Shown: positions 1 to 9,607 of the stretch, piece by piece
Position numbering within the stretch: position 1 is the first letter of the stretch
How the letters are laid out: each line of letters opens with the position of its first letter
DNA from: Mesorhizobium sp. WSM2240
Lineage (GTDB): Bacteria > Pseudomonadota > Alphaproteobacteria > Rhizobiales > Rhizobiaceae
Reading direction: 5' to 3'
DNA length: 64,000 bases
Assembly (NCBI RefSeq): GCF_040438645.1
Contig: NZ_CP159253.1
Span: 4,216,001 to 4,280,000, forward strand
Translations under genes and position numbers: made by a program
Notes under the pieces: generated by a model
Told to the model about the DNA's origin: nothing
Seen by the model: the letters and a program-made list of their open reading frames with translations, nothing else
The model's database searches: none

Positions 1-237
1 GCCGAGCCCGCAAAGCCGGCCGAACCGGAAGTCGCGGCCGCGCCCGTAGCAGCCGCGCCTGCGGCGGCTGCCATACCCGACAGCCATGTTGTCGCCCCCG
101 GAGACAATTACTGGGACATCGCCGAGAAGATCTATGGCGACGGCTTCAAGTGGAAGGGGCTCGCAGACGCCAACCCGGAATACAAGCCCAACAGGCTGCC
201 GGTCGGTGCGACGCTGAAAGTTCCGCCGGCAAGCTGA
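1..237 (+). CDS. C-terminal part of a LysM-domain protein (5' end outside window)
   Basis: The reading frame is open from the first base and ends at TGA 235-237, giving the last 78 residues. An Ala/Pro-rich linker (about residues 1-30) is followed by a LysM-like module: VVAPGDNYWDIAEKIYGDG, then WKGLADANPEYKPN and LPVGATLKVPP at the C-terminus. LysM modules bind peptidoglycan, so a periplasmic or envelope role is likely. The rest of the protein lies upstream and is unseen, so its overall function cannot be given. A strong terminator follows 20 bases after the stop. Confidence 0.8.
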   Translation, partial: AEPAKPAEPEVAAAPVAAAPAAAAIPDSHVVAPGDNYWDIAEKIYGDGFKWKGLADANPEYKPNRLPVGATLKVPPAS

Positions 238-257
238 GCGTCCCGCCCAAAACGAAA

Positions 258-287
258 GCCCGTCCGAAACATCCGGGCGGGCTTTTT
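258..287 (+). terminator. Rho-independent terminator after the LysM gene
   Basis: A 9-bp stem with one G-T pair (258-266 with 274-282), a 7-base loop, and five T (283-287). It ends the LysM transcript and separates it from hemH. Confidence 0.85.
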
Positions 288-380
288 CGCAGCTCTAGCC
301 GGGTGCTGCCTGCGGCCAGACGCAGCATTGTATTCCACGGTCATGCGGCTAGGTTCCGGCCGTTACCGGAGAAGCGCCGA

Positions 381-1445
381 ATGGATGCCGCGAAAACCAG
401 CAATACACCGAAAGCCCAAGGCGGCAGCCAATTGCCGGCCGGGCATCCTGCGCTGAAATCGCCAAGGATCGGCGTGATGCTCGTCAATCTCGGCACGCCG
501 GACGGCACCGATTTTCGTTCGATGTGGCGCTACCTCAGGGAGTTTCTTTCCGATCCGCGCGTCATCGAATTGCCCCGCATAGCCTGGTATCCAATCCTGT
601 ACGGCATCGTGCTGAACACCAGGCCGAAAAAATCCGGCGCGAACTACCGCAAGATCTGGAACCGTGAGCGCGACGAATCTCCGCTGCGCACCTATACGCG
701 CTCGCAGAGCGAGAAGCTTGCCGAGGCATTGCGCGGCGAACCGCAAATCATCGTCGACTGGGCGATGCGCTACGGCAGCCCGTCCACGAAAAGCGTCGCC
801 GATCGCCTGGTGACGGAGGGTTGCGACCGCCTGCTGATCCTGCCCCTCTATCCGCAATACTCGGCAACGACGACGGCGACTGCCAACGACAAGCTGTTTG
901 CCGCCCTGGCGAAAATGCGTCGGCAGCCGGCGATCCGCAGCGTGCCGGCCTATTACGACGATCCCGTTTACATCGACGCCATCGCGCGCTCGATCGAGGC
1001 TCACCTGGCTTCTCTCGACTTCGAGCCGGAGGTTGTGATCGCCTCCTATCACGGGATTCCGAAACCCTATTCCGACAAGGGCGATCCCTATTACTGGCAC
1101 TGCCTCGAGACGACGCGGCTGGTGCGCGAGCGGCTGGGCTTGGGAGAAGAAAAACTGATCACCACCTTCCAGTCGCGTTTCGGCGCGCAGGAGTGGCTGC
1201 AGCCCTATACCGACAAGACCGTCGAACGGCTCGCGCGGGAAGGCGTGAAGTCGATCGCCATCGTCAATCCCGGCTTCTCGTCGGACTGCATCGAGACGCT
1301 GGAGGAGATCGCGGTGGAGGCGCGCGAGATCTTCCTGCATGCGGGCGGCGCGAACTTCGCCCACATCCCCTGCCTCAACAACAGCCCCGGCGGCATGGCG
1401 GTGATCGAGAGCCTGGTGCGCAGGGAACTGTCTGGCTGGATCTGA
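381..1445 (+). CDS. hemH: Ferrochelatase
   Basis: Inserts Fe2+ into protoporphyrin IX in the last step of haem synthesis, at the inner membrane. The 354-residue product has the usual length. It opens with a short variable region, then GVMLVNLGTPDG, the typical N-terminal ferrochelatase motif. The metal-binding SYHGIPKPY carries the catalytic His (about residue 224), and the C-terminal PGFSSDCIETLEEI carries the conserved Glu. I chose ATG 381 because the frame stays open upstream only through poorly conserved sequence; GGAG lies about 10 bases before it. The gene appears to stand alone between a terminator and the SPFH gene. Confidence 0.93.
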   Translation: MDAAKTSNTPKAQGGSQLPAGHPALKSPRIGVMLVNLGTPDGTDFRSMWRYLREFLSDPRVIELPRIAWYPILYGIVLNTRPKKSGANYRKIWNRERDESPLRTYTRSQSEKLAEALRGEPQIIVDWAMRYGSPSTKSVADRLVTEGCDRLLILPLYPQYSATTTATANDKLFAALAKMRRQPAIRSVPAYYDDPVYIDAIARSIEAHLASLDFEPEVVIASYHGIPKPYSDKGDPYYWHCLETTRLVRERLGLGEEKLITTFQSRFGAQEWLQPYTDKTVERLAREGVKSIAIVNPGFSSDCIETLEEIAVEAREIFLHAGGANFAHIPCLNNSPGGMAVIESLVRRELSGWI

Positions 1446-1592
1446 CGTGCTTGAGCGCAATTCCTGCCCGGCGCTCAACCGACGATTGACGAACACGCGA
1501 TTGTAACCATACGAAATCCCACTTAAGTGTTTGCGGGACGATGGCCCTGCGCTGTTGCAAAGGCAGGGCCGGTCAACACAGGGGGAGCTTTC

Positions 1593-2543
1593 ATGCCGTT
1601 CACCGGCCTCGACATCATCATTCCGGTCCTCGTTGTTCTCGTCTTGCTGGTGCTGTTCACCGGCATAAAGACCGTCGCTCAGGGCTACAATTATACGGTC
1701 GAGCGCTTCGGTCGCTACACCAGAACGCTGACGCCCGGGCTTAACCTGATCATTCCCTTCATCGATCGCATCGGCACCAAGATGAACATGATGGAGCAGG
1801 TGCTGGACGTGCCGACCCAGGACGTCATCACCCGCGACAACGCCATCGTCGCGGTCGACGGCGTGGCCTTCTACCAGGTGCTCAATGCGCCGCAGGCGGC
1901 TTATCAGGTTTCGGGCCTGCAGAACGCTATCCTCAATCTTACCATGACCAATATCCGCTCGGTTATGGGCTCGATGGACCTGGACGAGTTGCTGTCCAAC
2001 CGCGATACGATCAACGAGCGCCTGCTGCGCATCGTCGATGAGGCGGCGAGCCCGTGGGGCATCAAGATGACCCGCATCGAGATAAAGGACATCAACCCTC
2101 CCACCAACATGGTGGAGTCGATGGCGCGCCAGATGATGGCGGAGCGGGACAAGCGCGCGCAGATTCTCGCGGCTGAGGGCCTGAAGCAGGCGCAGGTTTT
2201 GGAAGCCGAGGGCCGCAAGGAAGCCGCTTTCCGCGACGCCGAGGCGCGCGAACGGTCGGCCGAGGCCGAGGCGCGCGCCACCCAGGTCGTCTCCGAGGCG
2301 ATCGCCAGGGGCGACGTGCAGGCACTAAACTATTTCGTCGCCCTCAAATACACCGAGGCAATGGCCAAAATCGGCTCCGCCAACAACAGCAAGGTCGTGC
2401 TGCTGCCGATCGAGGCCGCTTCGCTGATCGGTTCGCTGGGCGGCATCGGCGCCATCGCACAAGAGGTCTTCCGCAGCGAAGGCACGGCGGGCGCTCAGCG
2501 TCAGGCGGCGAGGCCGCCGGTGGTGCGGCCCGAGCAGGGTTGA
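1593..2543 (+). CDS. SPFH-domain (stomatin/paraslipin, QmcA-like) membrane protein
   Basis: A 316-residue band-7 protein. One hydrophobic segment (about residues 5-27) anchors it in the inner membrane. An SPFH domain follows ([18 protein letters not shown]; then [15 protein letters not shown]), and a charged Ala/Glu/Arg coiled coil runs from about 190 to 245. Such proteins form oligomers in membrane microdomains and are linked to protease control and membrane integrity. Start ATG 1593 follows GGGGGAG (1581-1587). The NfeD gene begins 10 bases after the stop; SPFH-NfeD pairs are a common two-gene operon whose products act together. Confidence 0.9.
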   Translation: MPFTGLDIIIPVLVVLVLLVLFTGIKTVAQGYNYTVERFGRYTRTLTPGLNLIIPFIDRIGTKMNMMEQVLDVPTQDVITRDNAIVAVDGVAFYQVLNAPQAAYQVSGLQNAILNLTMTNIRSVMGSMDLDELLSNRDTINERLLRIVDEAASPWGIKMTRIEIKDINPPTNMVESMARQMMAERDKRAQILAAEGLKQAQVLEAEGRKEAAFRDAEARERSAEAEARATQVVSEAIARGDVQALNYFVALKYTEAMAKIGSANNSKVVLLPIEAASLIGSLGGIGAIAQEVFRSEGTAGAQRQAARPPVVRPEQG

Positions 2544-2553
2544 GGATAGAGCG

Positions 2554-3012
2554 ATGCTCGAAAGTATCTTTGTCGAACTCGGACCATGGAACTGGATTGT
2601 TCTTGGCTTCGTGCTGCTCGCCATGGAAATTCTCGTTCCCGGCGTTTTCCTGCTTTGGATCGGCATTGCCGCGCTGATCATCGGCGCAAATTCGCTGCTG
2701 ATGTGGGATGCCGCGTTCTGGGTCTGGGAGGTGCAGGTCATCTCCTTTCTCGCGCTGGCGCTGGTCTCGGCCTATGTAGGCAACAGGGTGATGGGCGGCA
2801 GGAACACGGTGAGCGACCAGCCGCTGCTCAATTTGCGCGGCGAACAGTTGATCGGGCGCACCGCCACGCTGACGGAGCCGATCCGCGAAGGACGCGGGCG
2901 CATCCAGCTCGGCGACACGTTGTGGCGAGTATCAGGCCCTGATTTGCCCTCCGGCACCCGGGTCAGGGTCAAGGCCGCTTCGGACTCGGAACTGATCGTC
3001 GAGGCGATCTGA
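2554..3012 (+). CDS. NfeD-like membrane protein, partner of the SPFH protein
   Basis: A 152-residue protein with two or three N-terminal hydrophobic segments (about residues 8-75, including WIVLGFVLLAMEILVPG) and a C-terminal OB-fold-like domain starting near LIGRTATLTEPI. This is the short NfeD form without a protease domain. AGGATAGAG precedes the ATG. It is translated with the upstream SPFH gene and is expected to form a membrane complex with that protein. The next gene, kdsD, is convergent and only 5 bases away, and no clear terminator separates them. Confidence 0.85.
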   Translation: MLESIFVELGPWNWIVLGFVLLAMEILVPGVFLLWIGIAALIIGANSLLMWDAAFWVWEVQVISFLALALVSAYVGNRVMGGRNTVSDQPLLNLRGEQLIGRTATLTEPIREGRGRIQLGDTLWRVSGPDLPSGTRVRVKAASDSELIVEAI

Positions 3013-3017
3013 GCCTT

Positions 3018-4019
3018 TTAGGCTGCGCCGATCCTCAGCAGGTCGTGCAGATGCACGAGGCCGATTGTGCGGCCATCCTCGACGACCATCAGGCTGGTGA
3101 TCGACGAGGAATTGATCGTCTGCAGCGCGGTGGCGACGATCGTTTCAGGCCCAACCGACTTCGGCTCTTTGGTCATCACCTCTTCCACCGTCATAGCAAG
3201 AAGGTTGCTGCCGAGGTGGCGCCTGATGTCGCCGTCGGTGATGACGCCCCTGAGCGCCCCGTCCGCGGCTATAACGCCGACGCAGCCAAAACCTTTCTGT
3301 GAAATCTCACGGATGGCTTCTGGCATGGCCGCGCCAAGCGGGACGAGCGGAAGTTCGTCGCCGGTGTGCATGATCTCACGCACCTGCGTGAGGTTGGCGC
3401 CGAGTTGGCCGCCCGGATGGAAGGTGCGGAAATGGTCGGGCGTGAAGCCTCTCGCCTCGAGCAGCGCTATCGCCAGCGCATCGCCGACGACGAGCTGCAG
3501 CAGTGTCGAAGTGGTCGGCGCCAGCCCGTGCGGGCAGGCTTCGGCAGCGCGCGGCAGGCTTATCACCACGTCCGCCTGGCGTGCCAGCGCGGAAGCGTGC
3601 CCGGCGGTGACGGCGATCAGCGGAATAAGGAAGCGGCGCGAATAGGCGATAATGCCCTTTAACTCGGAGGTTTCGCCCGACCACGAAATGGCGACAATGG
3701 CGTCGTCGCGCGCGATCATGCCGAGATCGCCGTGATTGGCCTCGGAGGGGTGGACGAAGAAGGCGGGCGTGCCGGTCGAGGCGAGCGTGGCGGCGATTTT
3801 GGAACCGATATGGCCGCTCTTGCCGACGCCGGTTACGATCACCCGACCATTGATCTGCGACAGGAGTTCGACGGCTTCGGCGAACGGTTCGGCGACGCCG
3901 TTCTCCAGAGCGTCCGCGAGCGCGGCCACGCCTGCCTGTTCGGTGCGGACGGTGCGCAGCGCGGATGCGATCGACGCCTCCCGCTCGGGCTTCCGCTTCT
4001 TCAAGGTTTCAACATGCAT
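3018..4019 (-). CDS. kdsD: Arabinose-5-phosphate isomerase (KpsF/GutQ family)
   Basis: Converts ribulose-5-phosphate to arabinose-5-phosphate, the first step towards KDO for lipopolysaccharide. The 333 residues show an N-terminal SIS domain (VTGVGKSGHIGSKIAATLAS, with FFVHPSEANHGDLGM) and two C-terminal CBS domains (about residues 205-330), the standard layout of the family. It is divergent from the outer-membrane barrel gene at 4136 and near galU, so this stretch is rich in envelope genes. The alternative sugar isomerase GutQ has the same architecture, but in this lineage a KDO role is most likely. Confidence 0.9.
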   Translation of the reverse strand: MHVETLKKRKPEREASIASALRTVRTEQAGVAALADALENGVAEPFAEAVELLSQINGRVIVTGVGKSGHIGSKIAATLASTGTPAFFVHPSEANHGDLGMIARDDAIVAISWSGETSELKGIIAYSRRFLIPLIAVTAGHASALARQADVVISLPRAAEACPHGLAPTTSTLLQLVVGDALAIALLEARGFTPDHFRTFHPGGQLGANLTQVREIMHTGDELPLVPLGAAMPEAIREISQKGFGCVGVIAADGALRGVITDGDIRRHLGSNLLAMTVEEVMTKEPKSVGPETIVATALQTINSSSITSLMVVEDGRTIGLVHLHDLLRIGAA

Positions 4020-4105
4020 GGACGATGCGCTTAGCGTTTTGCCGCGCGGCTGTCCAACATTTATCGCGTCGCTCGACAGCTCGATAACGCCGCCTCAACT
4101 CTCCA

Positions 4106-4113
4106 TTAACCAT
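4106..4113 (+). promoter_or_regulatory. Possible CtrA half-site upstream of the barrel gene
   Basis: TTAACCAT matches the alphaproteobacterial CtrA half-site as I remember it. It lies in the kdsD/barrel intergenic region, 23 bases before ATG 4136. No second TTAA occurs at the 7-base spacing of the full site, so this is weak support. Confidence 0.25.
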
Positions 4114-4135
4114 CGCCATTTACGGTTCGGTAAGC

Positions 4136-5860
4136 ATGGCGCCAGCGCGCCTTTCAGCCAGCCAGGTGACGATGCCGCGGGTTCGCCCAGTATTGACAAG
4201 AAGCGGGCCTCGCCCGGCAGCCGGTTTCCGGCTGCTGTCGGCGAGTGCGGCCGCATTGTTTTGGGCAGCGCCGGCTCATGCCCAGGAGAGCGGCCTCCGC
4301 GGCGCTGTCGCCGAAACCGAGATTACCGGTTCGCTGCTGCCGCGCGCTCCCGACCAGACGGAAATCGAGCCCATCCAGCCTTTTCCCCGCTACGTCCCGG
4401 TGAGCCCCGGCGCGGTGGCGGACGAGACCGCAGCCGGGAGCGACAGCATTTTCGCACCGGACGTCGCCGACGATCCTTTCGCGGACGACCCGCCCATTCC
4501 GTCCCGCGTGCCGACGACCGCCAGGCGGCGAGTCGAGGAGGCGCGGGCGCGGCCGCAGACGGCATCGGAGCGGCGCGCGGCGGAAACTGCCGAAAACGAC
4601 ACGCTCGATGAGGATATCACCGGCACGGAGCGTGTCGACACGATCGATTCGGCGGAAGATCTGGTGCTCGACGAGGGCGCGGGGCGGGTCGAGGCGATCG
4701 AAGGTCTCGACGGGATCAAAGAGGACAATCCCTTCGCGGCAACCGGCATCCGCGTCGGGACGTTCATCATACGTCCGACGCTTGAACAGGGCGTGACTGC
4801 GACATCCAACGCCGATGCCAGCAGCGGCGGCGAGCCTGCCACGCTTTCGGAAACGACCTTGCGGCTCAACGCGATATCGGACTGGAGCCGCCACACTGCG
4901 ACAATCGACGCCTATGGCAATTTCCGGAAGACGATTTCAGGCGACGAGATAGACGAGACCAAAGGCGGCATCGACGCGGCGCTGGTGCTGGACCTCGGCA
5001 ACGACTATCGCGCGCGAGCTGAACTCGGCTACGAGGCCGGCCCGGAATCGGCGTCGTCGCCTGTGGTAATCGAAGGCACGGCGTCGCAGCCGCTGCGCCA
5101 GACCTTTAATGCAAGCCTCGGGCTCGAAAAGGATGTGGGCAAGGCCCGTTTCGGCATTACCGGCCTTGTCGAGCATCAAACCTATGGCGATGCGGATCTG
5201 TCGAGCGGCGGGACGCTTTCGCAGGAAGACCGCGACTTCACACTTGGCGCCGTCGTGCTGCGCGGCGGCTACGAGATTTCGCCCGCGCTGACCCCCTTCG
5301 TCGAAGCGGAATTCGGCCGGCGGCAATATACGATGGAAGAAGATGCCAGCGGCTTCCAGCGGTCTTCGGACCGGGTCGGCGCACGGGCGGGGCTGGAACT
5401 CGACCTGACCGAAAAGCTCACCGGCGAATTCTCGGCGGGTTGGATAAGGGAAACGTTCGACGACGATCGGCTGGATCCGCTTTCCGGCCCAACATTGAAC
5501 GCTGACCTCGCCTGGTCGCCCGAGCGCGGCACGGTCGTCAATCTTTCCGCGGCGACTTCCGTGGAGGGCACCACGACCGCGGGTGAAAGCGGCTCGATCC
5601 TGCATGCGGCGCGCTTGGGAATCGAGCGCGAAATCCGCGCCAATCTGACGGCAAACGCCTCGGTCGGCGCGGGCTATCGCGACTACGCCGAATCCGATGG
5701 CCACGATCTGATTCTTAGCGCCGAAGCTGGTGCTACATGGTGGCTGAACCGCTATGCCGGCCTGAGCGGCCGGCTGCGCCACGAGACGATGGACAGCAAT
5801 CTGCCCGACCGGGAATACGAGGCCAACAGCGTCTTTCTAGGCCTGAAACTGCAGCGGTGA
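4136..5860 (+). CDS. Outer-membrane beta-barrel protein (BBP2-like)
   Basis: About 574 residues. The N-terminus has a signal-peptide-like hydrophobic stretch ending in APAHAQ, so the protein is exported. A long acidic, low-complexity linker (about residues 60-195) follows. The C-terminal two-thirds has alternating polar and hydrophobic residues with many Gly/Asp turns (for example GTFIIRPTLEQGVTATSNAD), typical of an outer-membrane beta-barrel of the family found in rhizobia. Function unknown; barrels of this kind can sit with polysaccharide genes, and galU is convergent next door. The start is uncertain: ATG 4136 has no good ribosome site, and ATG 4172 (preceded by AGGTGA) would give a shorter signal peptide. 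Confidence 0.75.
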   Translation: MAPARLSASQVTMPRVRPVLTRSGPRPAAGFRLLSASAAALFWAAPAHAQESGLRGAVAETEITGSLLPRAPDQTEIEPIQPFPRYVPVSPGAVADETAAGSDSIFAPDVADDPFADDPPIPSRVPTTARRRVEEARARPQTASERRAAETAENDTLDEDITGTERVDTIDSAEDLVLDEGAGRVEAIEGLDGIKEDNPFAATGIRVGTFIIRPTLEQGVTATSNADASSGGEPATLSETTLRLNAISDWSRHTATIDAYGNFRKTISGDEIDETKGGIDAALVLDLGNDYRARAELGYEAGPESASSPVVIEGTASQPLRQTFNASLGLEKDVGKARFGITGLVEHQTYGDADLSSGGTLSQEDRDFTLGAVVLRGGYEISPALTPFVEAEFGRRQYTMEEDASGFQRSSDRVGARAGLELDLTEKLTGEFSAGWIRETFDDDRLDPLSGPTLNADLAWSPERGTVVNLSAATSVEGTTTAGESGSILHAARLGIEREIRANLTANASVGAGYRDYAESDGHDLILSAEAGATWWLNRYAGLSGRLRHETMDSNLPDREYEANSVFLGLKLQR

Positions 5861-5865
5861 CTAGG

Positions 5866-6771
5866 CTATCGTGCTATCTCGCGGCGTTCAAGCGGCCGGA
5901 TTTCGGCGAGCAGCGCCTCGATCGTGCCGGACATGCTCTCGTGCATGTCGGCGCGCCATAGCGCGAACGCGACATTCGCCTCGATGAAACCTTCCGGCGA
6001 GCCGCAGTCGAAGGTGCGTCCCCGATAGTGATAGCCGAAGAAGGGCTGCTGCTTTTCCAGCTTCAGCATGGCGTCGGTAAGCTGGATTTCATTGCCGGCG
6101 CCCCGCTCCTGCCCTTCCAGCACCTTGAATATCTCGGGTTGGAGGATGTAGCGGCCGTTAATGTAGAGATTGGACGGCGCGGTTCCAGCCTTCGGCTTCT
6201 CGACCATGCCGGTGATCTCGAAGCCCGTATGGATGTCCTTGCCCTTGCCGACGATGCCGTATTTGTGGGTTTCGGCCGGATCGCATTCCTGCACGGCGAT
6301 GATGTTGTTGCCGGTCTCGGCGTAGAGATCGACCATGGCCTTCAGGCAGCTCTTGTCGGCCTGCATGATCATGTCGGGCAAAAGCAGCGCGAAAGGCTCG
6401 TCGCCGACAAGGTCGCGCGCGCACCAGACGGCGTGGCCGAGGCCGAGCGGAACCTGCTGCCGGGTGAAGCTGGTCTGGCCCGGGCCTGGCTGCAGGCGCT
6501 GAAGATGTGCGAGCTGGTCGTCCTTGCCGCGCTGCGCCAGCGTATCATAGAGCTCGAACTGCAGATCGAAATGATCCTCGATGACACCCTTGTTGCGGCC
6601 GGTCACGAAGATGAAGTGCTCGATGCCGGCTTCGCGGGCCTCGTCCACGACATACTGGATCACCGGCTTGTCGACGATGGTCAGCATTTCCTTGGGGATC
6701 GATTTCGTCGCTGGGAGAAAGCGCGTGCCGAGGCCGGCGACCGGGAAGACTGCTTTGCGGACTTTTTTCAT
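5866..6771 (-). CDS. galU: UTP-glucose-1-phosphate uridylyltransferase
   Basis: Makes UDP-glucose from UTP and glucose-1-phosphate, supplying glycans, lipopolysaccharide and exopolysaccharide. The 301-residue product starts [20 protein letters not shown], followed by [10 protein letters not shown]: the nucleotide-binding signature of the GalU/RmlA-type nucleotidyltransferases. [20 protein letters not shown] and the C-terminal [13 protein letters not shown] are also typical GalU blocks. It is convergent with the barrel gene, with only 5 bases between the stops. The 208-base gap upstream separates it from the divergent transglycosylase gene. Confidence 0.95.
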   Translation of the reverse strand: MKKVRKAVFPVAGLGTRFLPATKSIPKEMLTIVDKPVIQYVVDEAREAGIEHFIFVTGRNKGVIEDHFDLQFELYDTLAQRGKDDQLAHLQRLQPGPGQTSFTRQQVPLGLGHAVWCARDLVGDEPFALLLPDMIMQADKSCLKAMVDLYAETGNNIIAVQECDPAETHKYGIVGKGKDIHTGFEITGMVEKPKAGTAPSNLYINGRYILQPEIFKVLEGQERGAGNEIQLTDAMLKLEKQQPFFGYHYRGRTFDCGSPEGFIEANVAFALWRADMHESMSGTIEALLAEIRPLERREIAR

Positions 6772-6979
6772 GCGCGCAATTATCCGTTCCTATGGACCGG
6801 CTGCAATCACAAAGAATGACATGTTGATGCCGGAATTGAATATTAGAGCGAAAAATCGAATTTCAGTGTGGGGCGATCAAGCGTTCCGGCCGATTTTGGT
6901 TCCTGCGGCGCTATGGTAAACCGATTGATAACCGGCTTCGACGAAAATGAGTCTTCCGCACGCTTTCAAGGAGGAAAAG

Positions 6980-8206
6980 ATGCTCGTTCGCAAGACCGCA
7001 ATTCGCCTGGGGAGCGTCTTGACGGCTGCCGGTTTTTCGCTCGCCCTACTCTTCTCGGCCGGCCCTGCTTCAGCCGACGCAGGGTTCCAACAGTGGGTCG
7101 CCAGTTTCCGGACCACGGCTACTAAAAGCGGCGTCTCGGGCGCGACCTACGACCGCGCCTTCCGGGGTGTCACCGCTATCGATCCCGAGGTTCTCGAGAA
7201 GGCTCGCTATCAGCCCGAGTTCACCGCGCCGGTATGGGATTATTTCGACAATCGCGTTCATGAGAACTCGGTCGCGGTCGGCCGCGAAATGGCGCGCAAA
7301 TGGAAACCGTGGCTCGACCGCATCGAGGCGAAATTCGGCGTTGATCGTCATATCCTCCTGGCGATCTGGTCGATGGAATCGAACTACGGGGAGATTCTGA
7401 AGAACGACAAGGTGATGCGCAATGTCGTGCGCTCGCTCGCCACGCTCGCCTATGCCGACAAGAGGCGCGCCAAATTCGCGCGCACCCAGCTGCTCGCGGC
7501 GCTTAAAATCCTGCAGAGCGGCGACATAGATGAGAGCCACCTCACCGGCTCCTGGGCCGGGGCTATGGGCCACACACAGTTCATCCCGACCTCCTACCAG
7601 GCCTACGCGGTCGACGCCGACGGCAACGGCCGGCGTGACATCTGGACCTCGGTGCCGGACGCGCTGGCGACCGCCGCCAATCTCCTGCGCAAGAACGGCT
7701 GGCAGAGCGGAAAGACTTGGGGCTATGAGGTCAGCCTGCCGGCGGGCCGGAAATTCCCCAGCGGCTCCATGTCGCTCGCCAAGTGGCAGAGCATCGGCGT
7801 TGTCCGCGCCAGCGGCAAGCCGTTCCGCAACGGCTCCGACGAGGCCGAACTGAAGGTGCCGGATGGTCGCGGCGGACCGGCATTCCTGATGACCAGGAAC
7901 TTCTCGGTTCTCAAGCGCTACAACAACGCCGACAAATATGCGCTGGCCGTCGGCCTGCTCGCCGATGAAATCGCCGGCTATGGCGGCCTTGTGCAGGACT
8001 GGAAGCGACCGTTCACGAAACTGTCTTTCGAGGAAAAGCAGGAGCTTCAGAAGAGGCTGTCCGCCCACGGCTATTACGACGGCAAGTTCGATGGCAAGAT
8101 CGGCGAAGGCTCCCGCTCGGCGATCAAGGCTTTCCAGGCTCAGTTGGGCCTGGAACCGGACGGTCACCCGAGCATGGAGGTGCTGTCGACGCTCAGGCAG
8201 CGCTAG
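6980..8206 (+). CDS. Lytic murein transglycosylase, MltB type, with peptidoglycan-binding domain
   Basis: Cleaves the glycan strands of peptidoglycan non-hydrolytically in the periplasm. The 408-residue protein has a signal peptide (positively charged start, hydrophobic core, cleavage near PASADA). It has an SLT_2 catalytic domain with the likely catalytic Glu in SMESNYG, followed by SWAGAMGHTQFIPTSY and the DADGNGRRDIW loop. A C-terminal PG_binding_1 domain (about 345-408) includes LSAHGYYDGKFDGKIG. ATG 6980 is preceded by AAGGAGGAAAAG, so this is preferred to the in-frame ATG 33 bases upstream. There is no lipobox, so it is a soluble periplasmic form. Confidence 0.92.
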   Translation: MLVRKTAIRLGSVLTAAGFSLALLFSAGPASADAGFQQWVASFRTTATKSGVSGATYDRAFRGVTAIDPEVLEKARYQPEFTAPVWDYFDNRVHENSVAVGREMARKWKPWLDRIEAKFGVDRHILLAIWSMESNYGEILKNDKVMRNVVRSLATLAYADKRRAKFARTQLLAALKILQSGDIDESHLTGSWAGAMGHTQFIPTSYQAYAVDADGNGRRDIWTSVPDALATAANLLRKNGWQSGKTWGYEVSLPAGRKFPSGSMSLAKWQSIGVVRASGKPFRNGSDEAELKVPDGRGGPAFLMTRNFSVLKRYNNADKYALAVGLLADEIAGYGGLVQDWKRPFTKLSFEEKQELQKRLSAHGYYDGKFDGKIGEGSRSAIKAFQAQLGLEPDGHPSMEVLSTLRQR

Positions 8207-8323
8207 CGCACATTCGTTCCGGGTGGAACCGGAAGGGCACTGACCTATTTGATTTGGGCGTATTGAAGATTCGCAACGCCTGCGGATCTTCACTACTGAT
8301 TATCCTCCTAGCGGGAGAAGATA

Positions 8324-9583
8324 TTGCAATCGCATCAGCGCATCTGGTTCGCCGCGCGGCGCTTGTTTGCCCTGATGGTCGCGCTCGCGGTTTTGGTCAC
8401 CGGCATTTCGATTGCAGCGCCGATTCAGGTCGCTGCGCAGGAATATCGTCCGTGGCTGCGCAATCTTTGGGTCGTTCCGCGCAGGGAGCGGCGGGTCATC
8501 CGGCGGGCGGTGCCGCAGCGCGAGGTACCCGGCGCAAGACGGAATGCCATCCGCAGAAGCACCGGCCAAGCTCGTAAGTCGGTTGCCCGACACAATGTCG
8601 AGAGGGCGGCGGAACCGGAAGTACAGGCCGTCGAGAAGCTTGCCGACGCCAAGGTCGTGTTGGTGGTCGGCGATTTTCTCGCCAGCGGGCTGGCCGAGGG
8701 GCTGGCCGAAGCTTATGCCGAAAACCCGCGCGTGAAAGTGGTCGACAGGTCGAACGGCTCGTCTGGTTTCGTGCGCGACGACTTCTTCGACTGGCCGGGC
8801 GAAATCGCCGGCATCATCGAGGCGGAAAAGCCTGCGGCGATCATCGTGATGCTCGGCTCCAACGACCGCCAGCAAATCAAGGTGCGGGGCGAACGCGAGC
8901 CGATCAGATCCGAAGGGTGGACCCGGGAATACACATTGCGCACGGAGAAGTTCGGCAAGGCTATCGCGGACGGCAAAGTGCCATTCATCTGGGTCGGCAT
9001 GCCGGCTTTCAAATCCTCGAAGCTGACGTCGGACATGCTCGCCTTCAACGACATCTACCGTGCTTCCGCGGAGAGCGCCGGTGCGGAATTCGTCGACATC
9101 TGGGACGGCTTCGTCGACGAGAACGGCGCCTTCGTGGCCACCGGACCGGATGTCAACGGGCAGCCGGTTCGGCTACGCGCAAGCGACGGCATCAACATGA
9201 CGGCGGCAGGAAAGCGAAAGCTGGCCTTTTACGCCGAAAAGCCTCTGAACAAGGTATTGGGCGAAACCACCGGCCCGGAACCGGTCGCATTGGCGCCGGC
9301 GACGCTGCCGGCCGTTGCACCCGGTGCGCCAAGCGGCGCGCCGGTCGACCGCACCGTTCCGATTTCACTCGCCGATCCGCAACTCGACGGCGGGACCGAG
9401 CTGCTCGGCGCTCAGGCGCCTCAGAAGCGCGAGGCCCGCTCGCCCGGCGAAAGGCTGGCGATCGAGGGTGTGGCGCCCGATGCGGCGCCAGGCAGGGCCG
9501 ACGACTTTTCGCGGCCACGCAAGCCACTTATTCCGACGGCCACGCCAGACAGCGCCGATACGACGACCGCTATCGGCCGCTGA
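8324..9583 (+). CDS. SGNH-fold (DUF459-type) periplasmic protein with degenerate catalytic residues
   Basis: 419 residues starting at TTG 8324 with GGGAGAAG (8313-8320) just ahead; no better ATG exists. An N-terminal hydrophobic segment (about 14-38) acts as signal or anchor. The SGNH-like domain spans about 105-310: VVLVVGDFLASGL is the block I position, VMLGSNDRQ is block III, and DGINMTAAGKRKL is block V. The usual nucleophile Ser of GDS is Phe118 and the usual His of DxxH is Asn291, so ordinary esterase activity is doubtful. The tail (about 310-419) is Pro/Ala-rich and disordered. Relatives in rhizobia are annotated DUF459 or GDSL family. Convergent with gltD. Confidence 0.75.
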   Translation: MQSHQRIWFAARRLFALMVALAVLVTGISIAAPIQVAAQEYRPWLRNLWVVPRRERRVIRRAVPQREVPGARRNAIRRSTGQARKSVARHNVERAAEPEVQAVEKLADAKVVLVVGDFLASGLAEGLAEAYAENPRVKVVDRSNGSSGFVRDDFFDWPGEIAGIIEAEKPAAIIVMLGSNDRQQIKVRGEREPIRSEGWTREYTLRTEKFGKAIADGKVPFIWVGMPAFKSSKLTSDMLAFNDIYRASAESAGAEFVDIWDGFVDENGAFVATGPDVNGQPVRLRASDGINMTAAGKRKLAFYAEKPLNKVLGETTGPEPVALAPATLPAVAPGAPSGAPVDRTVPISLADPQLDGGTELLGAQAPQKREARSPGERLAIEGVAPDAAPGRADDFSRPRKPLIPTATPDSADTTTAIGR

Positions 9584-9607
9584 GCGGGAGGATACCTGCC
9601 TGAGCGC

